Shown piece by piece: positions 41,501-53,500 of a DNA stretch of 64,000 nucleotides; positions within the stretch are counted from its first letter, which is position 1; every line of letters begins with the position of its first letter. Under the pieces are notes generated by a model that saw nothing but the letters and a program-made list of their open reading frames with translations, was not told the origin of the DNA and searched no databases. Location: NCBI RefSeq assembly GCF_030345715.1, contig NZ_JAUASX010000005.1:157051-221050 (forward strand), given 5' to 3'. This stretch comes from Solimonas sp. SE-A11 (GTDB lineage: Bacteria; Pseudomonadota; Gammaproteobacteria; Nevskiales; Nevskiaceae). A program made the translations under genes and the position numbers.

Positions 41501-44500
41501 CAAGCCTCGATCACGAGATACAAGGCGCTGCTCGCGACGCTGCAGTACCGCAACGAGTCCGATGCTCCATCGACACAGCAGCGCTTCGTCGACATCTCCG
41601 TCACCGACGGCTATGCCTCGGGTCCCACGGCGGTGGCCACCGTCACCGTCACGCCGATCGATGATGCGGTCATCGACCTGAACGGCAACACGGCCGGCAC
41701 GGGCAACGCCGTGACCATGACCGAAAACCAGCTGCCGATCCCGCTGACGCTCAACCCGGTCATCACCGACCACGATGGTACCGACATCTACGGCGCCACC
41801 ATCAGCATCCGCCAGGTGCTGGAGCAGGGGCTTGAGGTGTTACTGGTCGATACCAGCCTGGCCCAGACCCACGGCATCCAGGTCAGCTCCAACACCGTTG
41901 CTGGCACGATGACCTTCGCCGGACAAGCCTCGATCGCAAGCTACCAGGCGCTGTTCGAGACACTGAAGTACGGCAATTATTCCGAGAATCCCTCGGCCCA
42001 GCAGCGCTTTGTCGACATTGCCCTGCATGACGGTTACGTCTCGGGTCCCACGGCCGCGGTCAGCATCACTATCAATCCCGTCGACGACGCGCCGATCCTG
42101 GATTTCAACGACCAGGCGCTGGGGGTGGACCAGACCGTCCGCTTGGGCTACGGCACCAACGAGGTGATGCTCGGCGGCGCGGTCAGCATCGTCGAGCCCG
42201 ATGGCGACCTGATCAGCGGCGCGGTGGCCCGCATCCCGGGCTTCGCGGTGCTGTCGGAGCGCATTGATCTGGATGGCATCACGCTTCCGCTCAGTGGCCC
42301 GCCGATCAGCGCCACCTACAGTAACGGTGTCATCACTTTTACCAGCACGGGTGCCGCCACCATCGCGGACTACCGGAATATCCTCAACAAGCTGAAGTAC
42401 GTGCGCACACCTCTGGGCACGACCATGCTGACCAACCGGTCTGTCGAGGTGACGATCACCAGCGGATCCAAGACCGCCACTTCGGTCATCACGGTACTCC
42501 GCCGCGACCAGCCAGATCCCAATCTGCCGGGCAACGGCGATCCGCCGCCGGCCCCAGTCAGCTCCTCGACGCCGCCGGGCCCGCCGGTGGTCCTGCCGCC
42601 GCCGCGGACCCCGAGCAGTTCCTCGACGCCGCCCGGCGCCCCCGTGGTGCCGCCGTCCCCGCCGCAGGCCGAGGCTCTGGCCTTCCTGGGCTACCCGCCC
42701 ACCGGCGCCTCGCCGGAGCAGCCGCAGGGCTCGGTCACGACGGGTGCCAGCATCAGCGCCACCACCAACCGTGTCACCGACTATCTCTATGACACCGGTG
42801 GCCGGTTGGTCTACACGGTCGTCAGCGATACAGCCGCGGACACGAACGACGTCGAGAGCACGCAGCGCAGCGTGACGGAAACAATCTACGACGGCGCCGG
42901 GCGCAAGACCGGCGAGGTGGCCTACGCCACCCGCATGCTCACCACCGTTACCCTGAGCTTCGATGCCGTCAAGACGGAACTGCAGAATTCCGCCTACACC
43001 GCCAACAAGCGCGAATCGCGCCTGTTCTACAGCGGCGAGGGGTTGCTGCGCGGCATGATCGACGGCGAGGGCTACCTCACCGAATACACCTACGACGCTG
43101 CCGGCAGACAGGTTTCAACAACCCGCTACAACACGCTGGCTGTCGCGGGTCAGACCCTGGCCACGGTGCGCCCGGCGTCGACCGCCCTAGACCTAGTGAC
43201 GCGCAATCTCTACAACGCGCGCGGCGACCTGACCGGCACGATCGATGCCGAGGGCTACTTCACCCGGTACACCTACAACGTCGCCGGTAACCGGACCGAG
43301 GAGCGGCGCTTCGGCAAGGCCGTCACCTACACCAGCACCAAGACGGTCGATAACTACGCGACGGAAGCGACCCCGGCCGCTGGCCTGAAGGCCTGGATCA
43401 AGAGCTACTCCTACGACACCCTTGGCCGTGTCGTGCAGACGGACGAAAACACCCTGACCGGGTCGACGCAGACCCTGCTCAACAGCACCACCTACGAATA
43501 CAACGCCAAGACCGGCTTCCTCGACCGCATGACCCGCGGTGCGGACCAGTCGACCACCTCGACCGACCGTCGCAGCACGACTTACGAATACGACGCGCTG
43601 GGCCGCGTGAAGCGGGAAGCGGGAGGCGAGGGCAGCGAGGTGCTTCGCACGGCGAGCGGATCGGCTCGCACCACCGCCTGGGGCGCCTACGGCGACCAGC
43701 ACGACTACGACAACGCCGGCCGCCGCATCAAGACCACGGCGGCGGGCGGCAAGCTCTCGTACTTCTACTACGACAGCCAGGGTCGCCTGCGCTACACCGT
43801 GACCACCGGCAGCCTGGCGACCGAGGGTGAGGTCACCGAGATCCAGTACAACGCCTTCGGCGAAATCTCCGCCTCGGTGCAGTACAGCGCCCGCATCTCG
43901 ATGACCGGCCTGACCGGCGGCAACAACCTCACCGAGGTCAGCAGCCGGCTGCCGGCTCAGGACAACGCCAAGCGCACCACTGGTTTTGAATACACCCTGC
44001 GCGGCCAGCTGCGCCAGACCACCGATGCGCTCAACGTCGTCAATCGGCAAATCTACAACGCCTTCGGGCAGGTCGAGCGCCAGATCAGCCAGGTACGGCT
44101 GCAGGCCGGCGCAAGCCTGGTTACGCGCAAGGATCTGCTGACCTATGATCGCAGGGGTTTGCAGAAGACCAGCACGGTCGATAGCGTCAGTGGCGGACTT
44201 CAGATCGGGGCGTCGCAGGACTACGACGCCTTCGGGCGGGTGATCCAGAAGACCGACGGCATGGGGCGCAACTGGAAGACCTCCTACGACAAGCTGGGCA
44301 GGTTGGTTACGACCACCGATCCGCTGAACCAGGGGACGGTCACCGCCTACGACGCCTTCAGCCAGGTGCTGACGCAGACGGACAAGCTCGGCAACATCAC
44401 CAGCTACGCCTACAGCATGGCTGCCACCGGCAGCCGGACCGTGACGGTGACGACCCCGGAAGGCGTCGTCACCACCACCACCTACGATCGCTATGGCAGC

Positions 44501-47500
44501 AAGGTCCGGATCGAGCTTCCTAATGGTGCGGTGACCGAGGTCAGTGAGTGGACGTATGACCGCGATGGGCGCCTGAAGACCCAGGTTGTCGATGCGACGG
44601 GTCTCAACCTGATCAGCAGCAATGACTACAACAAGGCCGGCCAGCTGATCGGCATCGTCGATCGTTCAGGCATCCGGACCAGCTATAGCTATGACGCCGC
44701 CGGACGAACCCTGACCCGGACCGTGGATCCCTCCAGTTTCCCCTTGCCAAACGGAACCAACGGAACCAAGAGCGGTGCGCTGAATCTGGTCACCACCTAC
44801 GCCCATGACGCCTTTGGGGCGGTGGTCAAGGTGACGGATGCAGACGGCGTGGCCACCGAAACCGTCTACGACGCTAAGGGCCAGGTAGCGGCGGTAATCG
44901 TAGATGCCACGGCGCGTGCTGTGCAGCCGACACCGCTGAAGATCGCTACGGTCTATGGCTACGACACCGCAGGCGGGATTCTGAGCCTAAAGGAAGGCGT
45001 ACAAGCCAGCGATAGCAGTGGATCGTGGTCCTTCTCTTCTGCGGCACTGCGGACCATCGAATACATCTACGACAATGCAGGGCGTCGCATCCGGGAGGTG
45101 GTTGATCCGGGCAGCGGAAAGCTCAACATCACGACGACCTACGCTTATGACAAGAACGACAATCTTGTCAGGAAAGTGGATGCCAATCTTAATGCCTGGC
45201 GCTACCTGTTCGACAGCGCGAATCGGCTGGTCTACAGCGTTGATCCTCTGGGGGCGGTGACGGGCACGAGCTACGATGCTGAAGGCCGTGTGACCCGCAC
45301 GGTGCAGTACTCCAAAGCCATTTCCCTGAACGGCCTCACCGACACGACCACCCCCGACGTGATCACCGGTCGCCTCATCCCGGACACGCAGGCGGATCGC
45401 AGCATCTGGCAGGTGCTGGATAGTGACGGAAGGGTCACATTTACCATCGATGCCCTCGGCAACGTCACGGGGTACATCTACGATGCGGCAGGGCGGATCG
45501 TCAATTCCGTGCGCTACGCCACCCAAGTGGTCACGGCATCGCTGCCAACGAACCCGCGTCCGGTGGATGTAATCGTTGCGCTCAACGGCGGGGGCTATGG
45601 CGAAGACTTCAGCGCCGGTTTGGCCCAGTACACGCTCGCGGCGGGAAGCAGCACCGGTATCCAGTTGGAGAACCGGCGCTTGGTCCTCACGGCTTCGGCC
45701 ACAGCGGCCACCCTGCAGAGCACCCGAATCCACAGCATCGGGACCACGACCCCGCGAGTGTTCCGCAGCGAGTTTACCCCAGCCTCAATCTCCGGCAGCT
45801 TCAGCGTCGGCGCCGAGAGCAGCACTGGCGCGCAAAGATCCCATCTGGCTAACTTCGTCAACGGCCAGATCAAGTCGGTGCGCCAGACTGACAGCACCCT
45901 CAGCGAGACGGTGCTCGGCAGCTACATGGCGGGTGTGACCTATGTCATCGAAGTATCGGTGACTGCCACCGGCAGCGCCCTGATCGTCTATGAGAAGGGG
46001 CAGTCCCGTGCCAGCGGCCTTGTCCAGCAGGTGATCGCCACCTGGAGTAATGCGCGCAGCCGGATACAGCAGAATGCGGGAGGTAGCGGGATCGCTTACC
46101 TGGACAACCTCACGGAGACCCTCTCCGTGCCCGACAGCAATAGCGCGGACCGACGTGCCTATAGTGTGTACGATTCGGCTGGTAGAGAGCGCTTTGAGGT
46201 AGACAGTTCCGGCAGTGTCATCGAATCTCGATATGACGAAATGGATCGTCGTCTCGAAAGCATCCGTTACGTCGAAGAGCTAACCCCATCGAAGAAGATC
46301 GCCTTGTCAAGCACGGCGCCTTCAGCTAACGGAAGTGACCGACACGAATACAGCCTCTACGATGCCGCCGGACGCCTGGCCTACTCGGTCGGCGAACTTC
46401 GTGATCTGACACAGTACATCTATGACAAGACAGGTAATGTAACCAAGAAAACTCGCTTCTTCGCCTCGCTGACCGCAGGCACCCTCATGACAAAGGCGGG
46501 GGTGGACGCGGCGCTTTCCAGTCTGCCTGATGCTTCAAAGAACGCAGTCACGCGCTATATCTATGACGGTGCCGGTCGCGAAGTCTACGAGCTGCGCACG
46601 CTCAGCGAGACTTTACCCAGCTACAAGGTACTGGTACGCCGGACGAACTACAGTCTTCTGGGCGCCATCTCCTCCGCCACCTCGTACTCCACTCGCGATG
46701 CGACCCTTGCCGTCGACGCGCCGACAGCGGCAAACGTGGAAACCGCGCTTAGCTCACGACAGGATGCGGCGCGCGACGTAGTGGCTACTTACCTCTACGA
46801 TGCGGCCGGGCGGCTGGCGTACCAGGTCGATGGCAAGCGCGGCGTTACAGCGATGCAATACGACGGTGCTGGCCGTGTGCTCTCAACTCGACAGATGGAA
46901 GCCGTTCTCGGCCAGAATGATGCGCTGGACATGGCCACTGTTCCTGGCCGGGTGAACGCGCTCAAGAACGACGGCCGCGACAGGGTTAACTATAACGTCT
47001 ACGACCCTGCAGGCCGTTTGATCTATCAGATCGATCCGATGCGCAGCCTCACGGCTTACAGCACGGATATCTTCGGCAATATCACTCGGACTGTCCGTTA
47101 CGCCAAAGCCTTGAGCGGTACCGGGCCGGTCGAGCGCGCCGCGCTGGATGCCCAAGTGTCCACCCTGGCCAGTAGTGACGACCGTAGCAGCTGGTGCGTC
47201 TACGACCTACACGGTCAAAAGCTTTACGACATCGATTCCTTGGGTTATGTCACTGGCTACGATAGGGATAGCTTTGACAATGTCATCGGGGCTCGACAGT
47301 ACAGTGCGCCGATTGCTACAGCTGCACTGACGATTGCGCCGACCAAGGCTCAGCTCGAAGCGGCGCTACCATCGTCGGCACTGCTGTGGTCGCAGGACTT
47401 TGCCACCGGTGCCGCTGGCCTAACACTGACCCCCGCCTCGGGGTTCATGCAGGCCACCGGCGGCCGTTTGGCAATCACCAGCCCCGCCAATTCTGCCTCT

Positions 47501-50500
47501 GGCACCGCGGTTGGGCAGTTCAGCAGCTTCTCAGCAGGCTATCCCCTGAACTTCAAGACTGATCTCAATACTGGCAGCAGTATTGCGGGGCGCCGTGTTT
47601 CGGTCGGTCTGGAGAACAACCAGTCCAGCACGTCCTACCGCGCTGTCGCGGCCTACTTCCAGGATGGCCAGATCTACGCGAGCATCACTACTGGAAACCA
47701 AGTCCAGCAGGTTCTCTTGGGGACCATCAACACCCCCAATCGAGATTTGGTTGTCGAACTGGAGCTCACCACAACCGGTGCCACGGTTTACGTCTATGAC
47801 AAGGGACAAGCCAGGGAGGCGGGGCTTCTCCATGCTGTCGCACTTCAATGGGTAGGCCAGGCTCGCGTGCGATTCGCCGCGCAGGGCAGCGGTTCCAGTT
47901 CCACCTCGACGCTCTATCTGGATAATGCGAACTTCGGGGTCGACATTGGCCGGCGTGGCAGGAGTTACTACGACCAGGAAGGCCGCAAGGTCTACGACAT
48001 AGACGCACTCGGCTACGCCACCAAATATGCCTACGATAGCCTGGGACAAGTCGTAGAAACTACTCGTTACGATCTGGCTCTGGAGCCTTCCAGGCTCACG
48101 GCTACCCAGACTCCGGGCAGTATTGATGCCATGCTCCAAGCGGCCTCTGGACGCCGGACTCTATATGCTTACGACAATGCCGGCCAGTTACGCTACACAT
48201 TGCGCGTCAGTTCCACCTCCTCCGGCGGATTGCAGTCGTTCATCACCGAGCAGAAATACGACGGCCTGGGATTGCTGGCGGAGACGATCACTTACGACAA
48301 GAGCATTCTGGTCGATGTGGTGAATGCCGATCGGATTGCGCAGTTGATCACGGCTGCCGCGAATCCCGAGGTGGACCGCAATAAGGTTGAAACCCGTGGC
48401 TACGACAGACTAGGTCGCCTTGTCACGTTGACCGACGCGGAGCGGAAGACCGAAAGATACACTTACGACGGACTCGACAATCTCAAGACCCTGGTAAACA
48501 AGCTGGCTACTGCCGGTAACGAGGCTGCCTATACCTGGACCTATGACTATGACGCCAATGGCCGGCGAATAGAGGAAATGGCTCCCCAGGAGGCATACGG
48601 CTACGACAACTCCGCGGCGCTTGGTCACAAGACCACAAAGACGGTATTCAACGCGTTCGGCGAGGTTTCCGCCATCGTTGACGGGGTCAAGGCCTCTGCC
48701 GGAAGTGGTTTCGTCGAAGTCCGTCGTACCAGCTACGCTTACGATCAGCGCGGTGCACAATTCCAGGTAACGCCGCCCTCGGGATCCATGTATGCGCCAG
48801 ATCTGGACGACTATGTGGGGGATGCATCGCGTGCGATGACAGCGTCCACGCGCACTTGGACAAACGCCTACGGACAGGCAATCGCCAATTGCAATCTCGA
48901 AGGAAAATTCAGCTACAAAATTTACGACAGTAACGGCCGTCTTCTTCGCGAGATCGATGAGGAACGCTACGTTACCAGCTACACGTATGACGGATATGGC
49001 AACGTGCTGAGCCTCACGCGCTTTGCTGACCGGATTTCAGCCACGAACCTGGATAGCTATGAATCCCAGGTTCGCTCGAGCATGGTGAATTCCGACGCGC
49101 GCCTATTGCTTCTGGCGACCTACGATCTGGTTGTCGCTGCGTCCGGGTCGGTTTCGGCTACCGGATCTCGCACCATCATCACCCGTTACGATGACTTGGA
49201 TCGCAAGACTTCGGTGCAGCAGCCAGAGGTCGATTACTACGTTGCTCAAACGGGCGCGCGAGGACGCGGTCGGCCCACAACGGAGTTCTCCTACGATGCT
49301 TTTGGCCAACAACTACGCGAGCGCACTCTTCGCGGCGCGGACGGTGATTGGCTCACCACACACTTTGCGTATGACAGTCTAGGACGACAGGTGCGCAAGC
49401 TGGACTCGATGGGTTTTGTCACTGCATCGCAGTACGACGCCTTCGATCGTTTGACTGAAGTGAAGGAGTACGCGAACGCTGCGAGTGCAACCGTCGTTAT
49501 GCCGCAAGACGCTGCTGGCGTGGCGTTGCCCGCCGCCAGTCTTGCCACCGTGAATGGCAATGGTGTGGTGACCGCTTTGCCGTCGCAGGGCGCCGATCGT
49601 ACGGTGAAGATTTACTACGATCTGATGGATCGAGAAATCAGCCGGGTTCGGGTTGGCGCGGTTGCTGACGAGATCCAGTTCTCAACACCGAGACGTGTTG
49701 TCCGTGATGTGATCGAATCCTGGCGTCAGTATGACGCCCTGGGAAATGTTACCGCTGTCGCCGATGCACTGGGTAACATCACGCGCACGACCTATGACAG
49801 ATTGGGGCGTGCGACCAAGGTGGTCGAACCCTCTCGTTCGAGCGAAGGATCGCCAGATCTGGTCAGCATCGGCACTTGGGAGATGGGATGGTCGACTCTT
49901 TTCCGGGATCCCGAATCTACCTATGACCTGGCCATCAACTACACCCCACTTTTGAGCTGGGGTACTGGCGACGTCAGGGTTACCCTCGACTGTACGACGA
50001 CGGGCGCTTTTTTTGGTGGGCACAAAGTTCTCTCCAGAACTCTTTCAGCCGCGGCTGGAATGGCAGGTGTTACTTTCAATCTGCCGCTTTTCACCAGCGG
50101 AGTAGCGGTGCACAGTGTCAAAGTGGAAAAATTTGTGGGCGGCGCTTGGGTGACAATCGGAAACTCCGCGGCCAGTCAGACTGCTCCCTACCTGGATATT
50201 GGCGGAGTGCCGGCGAGTGTCACGAGCCTGTCCATGGCATACAGCAATGCCAGCGCCAGCGGTACGATCGTGTTCTCGAAGCTGGGGGATCACTTCATTG
50301 CCCAGATGATCGCTGGATCTCCCCCCAGTGGAGAGTTCAACTATGTCCTGACTGCCCGGAATTCATCCAACCAGTTGGTCAGTTTGACCGCAGTGGGCGG
50401 CAATGCCGACGGAACGCTGTCGGGCGAGATCATCGTGGAGAATATGGCGGGGTCGAACGCTCCTTCGCAGGTCTTCACTAGCGGCGTGGAGACCTCGGTA

Positions 50501-53500
50501 ACGCCCGTGACTACCTATGCCTACGACATTCTAGGCTATGAGATTGCCTCGCGACGGCATGTCAAGGGCGGAACCGTGTCGGGCAATACGGTGACGCCGA
50601 TCCTGGACGCCGCAGACCAGATCACTCGGAAGACCTACAATCGCGGCTTGGTAACGAAGGTCGCCGATGCCACGGGGGCGGAGGAGAACTTCCAGTACGA
50701 CGCGATGGGACGGCTGGTGAAGCGTTACCGCGAGCAGGGTTTGGTTAGCGATATCACCGTGGACGGGATGGTGCTCTTCCAGCAGCAGGAGAATGCCGAT
50801 GTCTATTCATATGATGCCTTAGGCAGACAGATTGGCACCGCGCATATCTTCCGGAAGTGGCACGAAACCCTCGGGGAATTGATTGATCCGCTGCGCACAA
50901 AAACCGAATACAACGCTTTCGGCGAGATCACCGCGCAGTATGCTGATGATGACCTCACAGGGTTCGCATTCACCGACTATGACGCCGCTGGAAGAGCCTG
51001 GCAATCCAATGCCGAAGAGGGTGTCACCAAGGTAAGTGAGTACGACCTCGCTGGTCGGATCAGTTCGGTGAGTGCGCTGCCAGGCGTGGTAGATGCCAAC
51101 GAGCTGAGCGGGTACCGGTCAAGGCGACTCTCCAGTCTCACTGACCTCTCGGGGGTTACGGGCGCGCAACTTACGCAGACCTGGCGCGATGCACTGGGCA
51201 GGGTGACTCGAACGGTCTCGCCCGAATTCGAGATCAACTCCGCACCTGGTGCGGCGAAGCAACGCCCTGTTGTGGCGCAAACGCTGGATCGCTGGGGTAA
51301 CGTCCTGAATGTCAGTGATCCGCGGAATGGCGCCTGGGTCACTTACTATCGTTACGGTTACAGCAACCAGATCATCGAAGAAGCCCTGCCCGCCGCAGCA
51401 ACGTACGCCGCGGACGGAACGCTGTTGTCTTCATCCGTCGCTGTCAGTCGTGTCTACCACGATGCTCTGGGCCGCCAGATTGCGGTCACGGATGCCAATG
51501 GCTTTTCCAGCCTCAAGATTTACGATGCTGGAGGCCATTTGATCAAAGAGGTGGATGCGTTGGGATTTGTCCTGACCCACATCTACGATGCGCTCGGGCG
51601 TGAAACGGTGACCAGGGATCCCAGCGGTGCCGAAACCGTTCGTGTCTACGACAAGATGGACCGCTTGAAGCGCCAGGAAACACTGGGCCTGCGCGTTCAG
51701 CAATACAGCACCTATCAATATGACGCGTTGGGTAACCGGGTTGCATCGACCAACGCGCTGGGGGAGACCACCCGCTATCGGTACGACACGCTCGGTAGAC
51801 TCCTGAAGGAGTACACGCCGCTCTCGATGGTGCTAAACGATGCAACCCTCAGCACTACTTACGAGTACGACAGCCAGGGAAGGATCATCCGAGAGCAGAA
51901 GGGAGACCAACCGGCCCTTGAGCGGAGTTATGACTACTTTGGCCGTCTCATCAGCCATCAGGATCTCGGAGGCGTACTGCATCAGTACCAGTATGATGCC
52001 TTTGGTCGCCTGGTCCGGCAGTTCAACAACGCGTGGCTTGAGCCCGTACAAGATGTCCGCTACGAGTACTACGCCAACGGTTTGCGAAAGAAAGTCACTG
52101 ATATTTCTACGGGCTTCACCGAAACACTGGAATATGATCTGCGCGGAAATCGTACCAGCGAAATCAGGAGTCAGACTGCACCTGCTGGCGAGCCAGCTTA
52201 CGCTGAAGACCTAGTTACTCAGTACGATGAGCGTGGGCGAATCTCCCGCGTCTTCAATAACTGGTTTGACCAGAAGACAGGGTATGACGCTGTCGGAAAC
52301 CGAGTGCTGACACAGACCACTTACACGTCGGCTGAACCGAGTTTCCTCTACGATGGTCAGCCGCCGCCTCCCGAAACCAAGACTTACTGGTATAAGTACG
52401 ACGCCCTCAATCGCATCGTGGTTGCTCAGGGAGAACGTCAGAACACGGCGGCTTCTGGGCAGCCTGCGAACTGGATCATTCGTGCAACTATCGTGCAAGG
52501 AAGCGAGCTGGGCTACGATGCGGCCGGCAACCGTGCGTACCAGCGCAGCTACGACGATGATAAGAGTGTCTGGCGAAACACGCGCAATGTCTATGACCAG
52601 GTGCGCCAGTTGTTGGCAGCCTACGTCTACTATGACGCCTATCCACTGAGTGGGGATGGTGACCTTGGTGGATTGGTGAGCAGTCGCGACTACGACGGTG
52701 CTGGCCGCGTGGTGGAATACGTGGAAGCCGATCGAAATGGCGGGCGCCTGCGCTCGCGAACGCTTTCGGTCTACAACGACAACGGATGGTTGCTGCAGCA
52801 GCGCGAGGTGGGCGAGGGTGTAGACGACTACACTGCGGCGTATGCCGACGGTGCTATGACATTTACCACCGGTTTGGCCGACCGCCATACCCTCGGCTGG
52901 TACGACAAGGCTGGCAACGTCGTTCACTACGACGTAGATGGTCCAGGTGATGTCCCGCTGCGTAAGTACACCTATGACTACGCATCTTTCGACAGCAAGA
53001 AGGTCAAGGAAATCGTCGTCCGTGATTCGGGCGGCAGCGTAAAGGGTCGAACTACCGTCGACTTCGATGCAAATGACAATACGGGGTCTCTGAACGACAG
53101 CTACAACGCCAGACCACAGAGATACTTCGTTGTCGATCCGCAAGGTCGTATTCTGCGGCGGTTGGATAAGCCAAAAAGCGGCTCGTGGGCTGCCACAGTC
53201 GTAGGGGCTGTCAATGGAAACTATATCCAACGCTACCTGTTCAGTAGCGGGGTGCTCATGGCGAGCGCCGGAACTATCGCGGATGATTTGTTCGACTATA
53301 ACTACCAACCAATCTCAGATCAGTTCCCGGCCAGTAGCCCCAGTGTTTACAGGGTAAACGAGGGCGACACACTGCAGGGCATTTCGCAGTCCGTTTATGG
53401 TGATGCCAGCCTCTGGTACCTGATTGCCGACGCCAATGGCCTGGGTGGCGACGCCGATCTGGTTCACGGCATGACGCTGAGTATTCCCAACCGCGTCAGC